This document shows, piece after piece, positions 11,202 through 21,105 of a DNA stretch of 51,805 nt (its first letter is position 1; each line of letters starts with the position of its first letter). The stretch is from Cudoniella acicularis (taxonomy: Eukaryota; Ascomycota; Leotiomycetes; Helotiales; Helotiaceae), in contig JAAMPI010000209.1 in the NCBI GenBank assembly GCA_013054445.1, positions 1-51,805 on the forward strand, in the 5' to 3' direction. The notes under the pieces are model-generated. The model had not been told where the DNA came from, ran no database searches, and saw nothing but the letters and a program-made list of their open reading frames with translations. A program made the translations under genes and the position numbers.

Positions 11202-12164
11202 ATGCAGCAACCACTAAAAATCCTCGGCGACTACTACCTTCTCCCTACGGGGATGAATGCGGAGAGAGTCCACGAATTACTGGGACGGGTCGTCGAGTAC
11301 CCCGTTCAGCCTCTTGTGAGATATGAGCCAGAGGACAAGATTATTCCACAAAAACTGGTGGAGGGCTTAATGGGCAACTCAAACGCTCTCGAGTCGGTGA
11401 CTGAGAAGTCGCATAAGAACGAAACCGATAAAGGGCGCATCAGGGTGACGGATCTGGTGAGGGCGCACGTGAACGAAGAGGAAGGAACATCTGCTGCCGT
11501 TGCCGTGTACTTGCTCAAAACATACGACATGACGCAGATCAAGCCGAACTTCGACAAACTCAAGGAAGATCCAGCCTACTTGGCAGGGATCGAGAAAATA
11601 TTCGACGAAACGAAGAAAACGAAACTTCCGATGATAACAAAGGTGCTGGTGTGCGAGGATATGGAGGTCAAGGAGGCCAGTCACTCGAATAGTGGCATTG
11701 GAGTTGGTGCGAAGTTACCCGTCACTGCTGCCGCGACACACGGGGCCGTGATTAAAGGACCCCTTGATGTGGACGCAGAATTCGAACACGAGAAGAAGAT
11801 ACACGACGAGAAGACGAAGAAAATAAAGGGCAAGATCATCGTTGCACTGGCTTACACGTGGGTCGAACGGTCGCAAGTACCAAAAAAGCGACAACCCAGG
11901 GAGACGTCGCTGTTCAAACGAATAAAGGCATTCTTTTCGCACAAAGATGACAGCCCAAAAATGGAAATCAATGTCTGTTTGGACCCGAACGAGCCGCCTT
12001 ATATGAGCGTGGAAACAAAGGACCGTCCTGAACAAGCTCCAGAAAAGTTTGTCGCGGAGGGAAAACGTTTAGATATAGAGGAAGGGAGCTCTAGTGAACA
12101 CACAGCTCATGACGATGAAGACGAGAATCACCTACAACAGGTCAGGGAAATACCTGGCAAATAA
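11202..12164 (+). CDS. Gasdermin-like (pore-forming cell-death) protein
   Basis: An intronless 320-residue frame. The ATG at 11202 is preferred because the frame upstream has only a GTG. The N-terminal about 235 residues show the alternating strand/helix pattern of the gasdermin N-domain. This includes LPMITKVLVCEDMEVKEAS, which matches the central (L/Y)VVTEVL-type strand, then a Gly-rich stretch (SGIGVGAKLPVTAAAT) and a final strand KGKIIVALAYTWV. The basic tail (about 240-260, KKRQPRETSLFKRIKAFF) and acidic C-terminus have no mammalian-type repressor domain. Fungal gasdermins likewise have only a short inhibitory tail removed by a protease, and their genes often sit beside a subtilisin or CHAT protease gene, as here. 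By analogy the cleaved N-domain would permeabilise the plasma membrane. The call combines weak sequence resemblance with strong gene context. Confidence 0.68.
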   Translation: MQQPLKILGDYYLLPTGMNAERVHELLGRVVEYPVQPLVRYEPEDKIIPQKLVEGLMGNSNALESVTEKSHKNETDKGRIRVTDLVRAHVNEEEGTSAAVAVYLLKTYDMTQIKPNFDKLKEDPAYLAGIEKIFDETKKTKLPMITKVLVCEDMEVKEASHSNSGIGVGAKLPVTAAATHGAVIKGPLDVDAEFEHEKKIHDEKTKKIKGKIIVALAYTWVERSQVPKKRQPRETSLFKRIKAFFSHKDDSPKMEINVCLDPNEPPYMSVETKDRPEQAPEKFVAEGKRLDIEEGSSSEHTAHDDEDENHLQQVREIPGK

Positions 12165-13026
12165 GGAAGACGTGGAAGCATTTGACTTGCCACAATTGAC
12201 AAACGCACGACGTCTGGATAAGAATTACGCAGAGTGGGTAAGATGTTGAGCTGATGAGGTTGATGACCGCAACTGGAAGACCGGAAGGGGCAGCGCATAG
12301 GGTTCAAACACGTACTACATTCGGAAGTTTCTTTGCCCTACGAGCCATGTACTAACTTACGACATCATTGTTTTTGTTTTTGTTTGCTCAATTCATAGCG
12401 TTGATACCAATTTTGTATAATAGCATCCTAAATACATCATCTTGAAGCATTATCCAATTTTTGACCACGGATACCTTTCTAGCATCAAGTTTATAAAGCG
12501 TGCCACTTTTTCCGTACCTGTCAACTATTACAGATATCAATCAATGGGCGTGAGACCATTACCAACCAACTCATTGAGAGGTCGATTTGCCGTATCAGAC
12601 CGTAACTGCACGCCGTCTTGAGTAATCTTCTGACGAGGACCACTGGGCATCCTCGCCGTCGCCAACGCAAACAAGAGTCACTTGCGCCAAGGTGTGGCTT
12701 ATGCAATTTTTCAGCTGGTAACTGCGGCTGACGCATGCCCCGCCACCATTGCTCAGACTGGCGAATAGGCAATTCACCCTTGAAACTTGGCTTCTTCCAG
12801 GCGCATTTGGTCACTGAAGGAAGTGTGGCGGCCTCATCAGGCGCTTTGTTATGCCGCACGTCGCATCGACGACGACATTCACGGCCAGACTCAAGAACAA
12901 GCAAAGACTTCATGTAGATTCTCACCCTAGATCATCGCTGCGTCGCGAAAAGACGACTTGAACCTTGAAACGACTTCGTTCCTGGACATCCGTGCTGCTG
13001 GTCTTTGCGGCAGCGGTTAGCATCTG
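12165..13026. other. Intergenic, no supported gene
   Basis: This holds the 3' flank of the gasdermin-like gene and the promoter of the receptor gene at 13027. A T-rich stretch (TTGTTTTTGTTTTTG near 12370) and TTGTATAATAG may belong to a terminator. The frames at 12521-12925 (minus) and 12735-12917 (plus) lack motifs. Confidence 0.55.
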
Positions 13027-16000
13027 ATGGCAACGCTCGATCACGATCACGACCCCGAGACGCAGAACCTCTTGGCCTGGATACAGCGATCAAGCTGCCC
13101 TTCTGTCTCGGAAATTAATCACGATGAGAAGCGTGAGAAGCGCTCATTTGTGCCTTTGAGGGCAGTGGAGGCGTATCTCGAAGAAAATCGCAATGAGCGG
13201 TTAAATCGCTTGCTCACCGAAGTCTACCAACCCGAACATCCTCCAACCTATCCTGAGGCTATTTTGCGGAGATACACCTCAGTCTTTTGTATCCTTTTGG
13301 AAATTGGAAAGGGAAATCTCATTCATCACTTCACGGAGCATGACAGTCTTCGTGATTCGCGGCTTCCATTCGACCCCAGTGTTCCCCCACCACAGTTATC
13401 CAAAACCTCGGTCGATGAAGAAACGTATCAGAAGTTCTGTGACAAGCAATGGAGATACGCAGTCCCTATATTCGAGCGGCTTCTGGACAAGTCCTTTTCT
13501 CCAGAGCAGATTCTCCCTATTGTTCATAGAGAGCCACTCGGGTTAGGACAGGGGGGTGCAAAAATCTGGAGGATTGCGATTCATGAAGACTACAACCGTC
13601 TACAAATGAAAAATACTAAACTGGTACATCGAGGCTATCATACACAGACTTTTAAGGTGCTAACTCCTGACCCAGAAAAAGAACTCAAATGCGGACACTT
13701 TCGTTCTCAAGGTCTATCTGTCCGAGGTAGATTATGAAAGAGAGGTTAAGGCCTTTCGATGTCTAACGCCCGACCAAGGCATCTTAGGATTCTGTGGAAA
13801 CTACATCCAAGGCCATACGTTCAACATTCTCCTAGAGTATGCCGACCAGGGTAATTTAGATCAGTATTTCAGTCAAGTTACACCACCGAGGACCGGACAG
13901 GATATCATTAAATTCTGGAGACGACTGTTCACAATAATTAGAGCATTAGGTATCATATCTACGGTCGCTTGGGACTCAGCCATGTTGGAATCAAAACGCT
14001 CTCCGGGGTACGAACCAAGGTACGATTCTCGCCAAGTATCTTCTCTTTGAATATTATGCTGATTGCCAACAGATGGCACCTTGGCGTAAGGCCGTCCAAC
14101 ATCCTTGTTGTTAGCGAAAGCGAAACAACACCCTATGACTGGAAATTCAAGCTTGCGGATTTAGGTTTAATTAATTCCTCCTCAGTGAAATGGCTACGAA
14201 ATCCTACCGAAGCCGGAAGGAGCTCTTATGGCAAGTCTAACCCATCATTATCATGGTCCTCTTTTCTGACAAGTTTGAAGATGCCCCTGAGCGCTCAAGG
14301 ATATCCGACGATATAGAGTCGCAAGATCGTCGAATGACGCAAAAAGCGGATATTTGGTCCTTGGGATGTGTTTTCAGCGAAGCTGCAACCTGGGTTGCTG
14401 GTGGTTATGAGGAATTGTCGAAGTACCGACAACAACGCAAAATCGAAAACTATGCTGATGGCAATATGTCACCTGGTAATAGTTTCCACGATGGTGGCAA
14501 CTTGCTTGACATCATCACAGAACATCATCGCAAACTATCGGAAACTCTTCGGAAGCAGGATTTCATTACCCAAGCCGTCGTGGATAACATGATTGAAGAA
14601 ATGCTAGAGATTCCTGAAGGCCGACCAACAGCTGAACAGCTTTGGATTAGATCGCAACGGATTCTTTCGAAAGCCGAAGATCGCTATGCAGCCAAGGCCG
14701 ACGATATTTCAGAGGAGAGTAAGGCTACAATCGTTCCACAAAGGCAGCTGATTTCCGATTTCAAATCAAGCGAGTCTGAAACTCCGATGTTGAAGGCCGT
14801 TGTTACCCAGTCACCAGAACAACAACAACAGTTGCCAAGGCCTCCTATACAAGATGAAGAATCGATGACTACTCCAAGTAGTAGTCCTGATTTCTCTTCA
14901 GATTCCCAAGATATGGCTAGATCTGGTTTACCTTCGGAACGTAACTCTCCAGATTCCGAACGATCTCCAAAAGATCAAAATTTCAACGAAATAAAATATT
15001 CGGTTGTGACAAATGCACATCACAAGCCGCTTCCTCTAAACTCAGCTACTAGCGGGCCTTCTACAAATTTCACAACCTCGTCACACGCGGGCTCGTACGC
15101 CTCGGTGCCTTCCACAAGTTTCACAATTTCATCATACCCAGGCTCGGACGGCTATACTGAGGCAGATCTGATGCCACAAGTAACGTTATCGCCGAGGGCA
15201 ATAATCTCTGATTCTGAAGAGTTTTCGTCGAGCGCTGGTAAGATCATCCCCAAAATTTGAAACGGAAACTTCGTTGCCATGCCTCACTTAAACTAACTGC
15301 AGGCAAATAGAACAGGAATATGAACCCCGTGTTCGTTCTCGCAGTGAAAATCCTCGACTTTCCAGATCACAAGATCGCCGCCTTTGGGAGGGCAACATGC
15401 CTCCTCTGTCACTTTCGGAGGCTAGAGCATGGAAGGACGACAGAAAAAACGGTCGACCAACTTCCACGCAATTGGATGAGCTATTACTTAATCGATTGAG
15501 TAAAAGAGATCACGTAAGAAATTCATTTTCAATGCAAAACTTTACTGTTCCTAACACACGAGCAGATTTTTCTCGTCGACAATGCAAGTTCGATGACGTC
15601 TTACTGGGGCGAACTCAAATACGTCCTGGAAGTTCTCTCTTATATGCTTAAAGGTGATCCCGATGGCGTGGAGCTCTATTTCACTAATTCTGTCACACAT
15701 GTTAAATCTAAGCACACTACGAAGCTGCTGAGAAGCATAGACTTGACGAAACCTGAAGGGGGCACGAATCTTGGTCTGCGCCTGGGAGATATACTGAATG
15801 AATACGGATTCAGAGCCCACAACAGCGCAGCCTCTAAAGCACTATCTAAATTAGGGCCTTCAAAACGTACCCGACCGATCAACATTTATTTTCTTACCGA
15901 TGGACTGTGGGAAGGCCATCCGGACCTTGATGAATCGCTAAAGGATCTTTTAGTTTACCTGATAAGACTTGAGCGAGAAGATTCGAACTTTGGGATACAA

Positions 16001-19000
16001 TTCATTAAATTTGGGGACAATCCTGTGGGAGAAGAGCACTTATCCCGCATGTACAACAAATTTCGACTGTTAGCCTCTTCTTTCTCTTATAGTGGATTTA
16101 TGCTAATATTATCTTCAGCGATAATGTTGATGTGACTCCATCGACTGGAAATGTCTGGAAAATGCTTTTGGGGGCTAGCAATGATGAAACCGACAAGGAA
16201 ACAGGCCGATCTTTTATGCGTCTTCCAGCAATGAGGAAAAGCTTGCGAAGAATGTCGACATTTTCAATGAGGTCATCAAGCTCAAGACGCGGAAGCGAAC
16301 AAAGTGAAATGGCTATTGTCGAGCGCGTGATTCCGAGAACAGCGCGTCCTGCTGTTGGTCTTGTTGAATGGCACCTGCCGCCACGTGAGCCTAAAATAGA
16401 GTAAGTCCCAATTCCGATAGTGTTTTATTTGTATCTGGATACTTTAATGACACCTGTATTAATAGTTTTGTCTTCATACATGATCTTGATGGCCATCGAG
16501 AAAGGGACTGGACTTTCCATGACTCTGGATCTTTAAACCCCAAAAATTGGCCCAGAGACCTATTACCATTGCAGTTTCCAAACGCACGAGTATTGGCCTA
16601 CGGGTTTGACTCTGCACCATGGCGGTCGCCGTACCCAATTAAGGACGTCATTACACGCCAAGCAACTAAGCTTCTTGAAAGTTTTCACTCTCTTCGGGGA
16701 TTCTCAGAACAATTTCAACGACCCATCATATTAATCTCCAAGGGGTATGGGGGTCTTATAGCAAAAAGTGCACTACTTCAATCTCACCTGGCCATTGGTC
16801 CCGATGCGAGATCGTTCAAAGCGCTCAAGTTATCAACAACAGGAATGATTCTCCTCGAGCCCCCAGACTTGAAAATCTCTGGTGATGTTATCATTCCAGC
16901 AGAATTCGGATCTAATGGCGACAGTAACAATGTGAGAAAGTCGACAGCTCAGGATGCCACATGGCTCAAATTACAGCTGGATTCATTTCAAAGTATTTCT
17001 GAGTGTTTTTCTATTTATCACTTCCATAATTGCAGGGATACTGGTCATCCATCACATGTTCCATATATGGTAAGATTTACGAAACCGGTTATGGATTCTT
17101 TCAACTAACAACTTCAGTTTCCCGTGGGGTCGTCGAATTCAGCCAATAACATATTTCCGCAATTTACGCAAGACCCTAAATCACTCGTCGAAAGTTCTGA
17201 TGGGAATATGTTGATACCTGGACATGTTGATACACGCCACATTAATGTTTCCATCGAAGTAGAACGCGTTTCGGGATTCCATGGTGAAAATGATCTGGAG
17301 TACAAAAAAGTAGTTGCAGCAATTTCCGATTTATGTGCAGAAGCGGCCGAGAAAAGCAGGAAGAATTGGATTATTTATGATTCTGAAATAAGTAAGTCCC
17401 ACCTTCGTCACCTTTAAAAAAGTCTGCGTTCATTTAAATCCCAGGCGCAGCCGAAAAGAAAGATGTTGTCTTTAACAAATCAGAAATCCTGAGGGTGTTT
17501 CCCCCCCCGAAATCAAGATTTTACAGGGCGCCACCACGATCTAGATATCATCTATACAACTCTGTTTGGAGAAGAGAAAGTCGGGCAGTCGAAAATCTTC
17601 CCATCGGCAGTTGAGATTTTTGGCCTTGGGGGGATTGGAAAAACACAACTCGCCCTCGAGTTCGTTCATCGCTATAAACACAAGTTTTCCACAATTATTT
17701 GGATAGACTCGCAAAGCCGTGGTTCGGTCCAAAAATGCTTCTCGCGAATAGAGCGAAAACTTTCGAGAACTCGCATAACTAACGCCGCCGCCACTCAAGC
17801 CTCGCAGCTCAACGTCAGCGGATCATCAGAGTCGACAACTAGCTCGGATTCTGCAAAAAGTCTTTCAATGGTTCCGGCTAAATTGGAACCTCAGGGGCTT
17901 CCTTCCTGTTCTACTGACATTGTGAAGGCTTGGTTGGCGAGGGAGAACAATGATCGGTGGGTGATGGTCTTTGATGGGGCGGATGATGAGCACAAATCTT
18001 CTTGGATTCAGGAGTTCCTTCCAAATAGCAAGCACGGCCACATTATTATCACTAGTCGCCATCGCGATCTCCTCAAGTATAGTACTGGGATTCCATTGGG
18101 ACCAATGGCCGAGAGTGAAGCCTCTCGATTGCTTCTGAATTCCACTTTAGGTGGTAAGTTGTAAGAATGTATAAGTGATTCCCAATGCTGACAGCTTTGT
18201 AGGCGAAGAGACTCCGGCTCTAGAACTCGTCAAGAGACTAGAGTGTATACCATTGGCCATAACACAAGCGGGTGCATACATCAAATCCACTGGGATGTCA
18301 GTTAGAGAATACCTCGGCCGATTCAAGGAGGCAAAGCCTCGTGCATGGGACGAATACGCCTCGCGCATGAATTTGATATTTTCCACCTCAGTTGACGACA
18401 TTCTTTTAAATTCGTACCATGAGGTAAAAGCAAAAGATCACGATGCTCTAGATCTTCTTGTTCTTTGCTCTTTTATGGCTCCTGAAAGTATTCCAGGGGT
18501 AGTTCTTGAGTTTGGGTCAAAGAAATCAGGTAGGTACGCCAAGAATGCGAATTAATTGCTGAACTAATACTTTTTAGGGATGCGTCTCGATGACATGGTC
18601 GATACTTTGTATAACAATGGATTTGGCCATCGTGAGGAGAGCCTGCAAAGTTTTCGCATGCACACATTGATACAGTCTTGGGTTAGAAAGCGGCAGGATC
18701 CTGATGTTCAAGCCCGGTTCGCGAGAAGGGCTCTCTCTACTCTTGCCGCCGTTGTGGATTCTGAAAGGCAAGGTTCGAAAGATCCCAAGGTCTTTCAAGG
18801 ATTGGAAAAACTCCTTTTAGGGCACATCATCGCAAGTCTTTCGCGGCTGGACATCTCCCATAACCCGAATGAAGGCGACGTTAGTTGGTGTGTTTTGGGA
18901 AATGTGTGCAAACAACAAAAGAGATATACCGAGGCCGTCAGTCTTTATCAGAAAGGCCTTTCGGACCCAGAGATCACTAGCAAAGTTAAATGTTTTCAAA

Positions 19001-19875
19001 GACAACAACTACGATTTGAGCTTGGTGCCCTATACCAGTTACAAGGCAAATATAACGATGCGGTAACGGAATACGAGAACACGATCGAAGAATGTGACAA
19101 GGATCCTCCAAATGAGGACACCCTTCACATTCGAGGGCAGCTTCTTCTCGATGTCTACAAGGCACTCTCATCAGTCTACACACGTATTGGAAGACTTGCA
19201 CAATCTGGAGCAGTTCTTTCGCAAGGCATCTCGAAATTAGAAAAGCTTTTCGGACCGAACAGCTTTCAGACGCTACAACTTCTCGACGTATGTGCAACAG
19301 AATACTACGACCAGGAAGATTACGCACAGGCAGAAACACTCTATACCCGAATCGTCGCATCTCAAATCCAAACTCTTGGAATAGATCATCCCGGAACCCT
19401 CCACGCACAAGAAAAGCTCGCTCGCGTGTACTTCCAAACCGGAAAGTTCCATCAAGCGCAACTCCTCTGCCAACAATCGCTCTCCAGCCTCGAGAAAACC
19501 CTCGACGCACAACACCCCACTATCCTCCAAGTCGTCCTCTTCCTCGGCCGCATTTCCACCAAACTCGCCGAGTACCCAGAAGCAGAAACATACTTCAAGC
19601 GCGCGATCAAGGGGTACGAACTCCTCGGCCTCCAGCATCCAGAAACGCTGAACGCGAGGGAGGAACTGGCGATGTGCTATGAGGCCCAAGGGGAGCATAG
19701 GTATAAAGATGCGCATGGAGTGTATATGCAGGTTATGTTTGGGAGGGAGGACGCGAAAGATGTCAAGATTCGCGAAACAATTCGAAGGTTGTGTGCGTTG
19801 CTTGAGTTGATGGGGAGGCATAATGAGGCGAAGCAGTTGCAGAGTCAGTGGCGGGACGGAGTTGTGGGTATGTGA
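13027..19875 (+). CDS. NLR-like receptor: pseudokinase, vWA-like, alpha/beta-hydrolase-like, NB-ARC, TPR (one frameshift)
   Basis: Twelve exons: 13027-13623, 13676-14019, 14073-14230, 14281-15237, 15311-15513, 15566-16050, 16119-16400, 16466-17069, 17118-17391, 17445-18153, 18203-18529 and 18578-19875. Phases agree at every junction except for one extra base in exon 10 (C8 at 17501-17508); without it the product is 2078 residues. Domains: kinase-like (about 175-480) with a Gly-rich loop, lysine strand FVLKVYL, WHLGVRPSN in place of HRD....N, DLG, SYDAPE and DIWSLGC; a Ser-rich linker; vWA-like (about 754-915; IFLVDNASSM, FLTDG); alpha/beta-hydrolase-like (about 1009-1300; FIHDLDGH; nucleophile elbow SKGYGG lacks serine); NB-ARC (about 1335-1640; P-loop GLGGIGKT near 1360, Walker B WVMVFDGADD, then IIITSRHR); TPR repeats (about 1700-2050). 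Fungal NB-ARC/TPR proteins act in allorecognition and innate-type cell death. The kinase and hydrolase modules look catalytically dead, so they probably serve as adaptors or sensors. Confidence 0.82.
14231..14280 (+). other. GC-AG intron in the receptor gene
   Basis: The kinase APE motif (SYDAPE) is restored only if 14231-14280 is removed. The intron begins GCAAGT, the standard GC-type donor, and ends GAAG after a CTGAC branch site. It is 50 bases long and joins phase 1 to phase 1. Confidence 0.7.
17501..17508 (+). other. C8 homopolymer frameshift at the NB-ARC entry of the receptor gene
   Basis: Upstream codons read to GTG TTT then eight C; downstream the correct frame is CGA AAT CAA GAT TTT ACA GGG, i.e. 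RNQDFTGR, the usual NB-ARC lead-in. The two frames differ by one base and no intron fits between them. Seven C would make the gene continuous. It is either a sequencing/assembly indel or a real inactivating mutation. Confidence 0.75.
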
Positions 19876-21105
19876 TGTGAGAGAGTCAGAGAGACTGACT
19901 ATATTTACGTTTTTGGATTGGGAAAAAGTCATTTTTTGAGATGACTTGACCCGGCGATTGGGATATTTTGAAGGGCAAAAGGTGTTCGGCGAGTTTGGGT
20001 GGAACATGATAAAGTAGGGCCTCCTCACGGAGATATTATGGATGATTTACGAATCACGACATATATAGCGTTCACTTAGGTCTTATTTGTAGCAAGATAC
20101 CCAGAAATCATTATCGAGTTACCTGCTACTTCTATGTTCGTGACATTTCATATATCTCTTTCCATGCTCACATATACATGGACATCTGAATTACGCCGAG
20201 AAAGAGTCGTGTCATGTGACTATCGCCTTGCTTAAATTCGTCCAATTTCGCAATCTTCACCTTAACACCATCTCCAACTACGACAGGGACCCAATCTCCA
20301 TCGACGCCTTCATCCACGCAGCTCCCAAACATCTGACTTAGAGCTCTGAGAGAATCTTGCTCGTTGCGCATTCGTAACGAGGCAGCGCGGTACCACTTCC
20401 CTACCAATTCCTCCCGCCGAAGTCACACGGAAAGAGGGAAAAGTTTCCTTGTTAGACGAGTGTTATTTGACCGATGCTCAGCGTTCAGTGGGTGCATGCG
20501 TTAGGCTCCCTGTGGTCTCCGACGACGTGCATTTTTGAGGCTTCACCCGCGTAATCGTGGTAGCAACGGTAGCGTAAGTGCGTTTTTTGTAGGCCGGGTT
20601 GCTTGTATATATTGATTTCCGCGCTCATCATCAAGTGTTTTTCGTGGAAGAATGCAGGGAGAACTTCGCATCGTTTACGTGATTTGCCTTGGTTTGCAGT
20701 GCTCCGGTTTTGTCTACGCGCATGGTTAGATGTGGAGGGGTCTTTTTGCTTACTAGGACCTCGATAGGCTCTATCTGTTCGCGTTATCTTATGAAACAGA
20801 GGACTCTTTTCAGCTCAGCCTTATCCGTGCAGATTTATCCAGCAACTTGTGGGGCATCCTGAGACTCGTAAAAGGAAATATAACGGGATTGGACGTAAAG
20901 TCTGCCTGGTGGAGGTTCACCAAGCCACTAGTGTTACCTTGATTGGTCAGTAGATGCAGATGCTGGTGCGAGGGTTATTTTTCGTGGAGGCTCAGTACAA
21001 TAGGAGTGAGGGGAGATGTAGAGGGCGCATGTTTTCCACGGCATATATTTCATACACCACCAACTCCAACCCAGTGCGTGTGACTTTCCTCATCCACAAT
21101 TCACG
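19876..21105. other. Intergenic between the two receptor genes
   Basis: A minus-strand frame at 20168-20407 reads protein-like (VGKWYRAASLRMRNEQD, then DWVPVVVGDGVKVKIAKLDEF). It has no ATG at its open 5' edge and no recognised family; it may be an exon of an undetected gene or a relic. The remainder holds the terminator of the upstream gene and the promoter of the gene at 21106; nothing else is evident. Confidence 0.45.
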
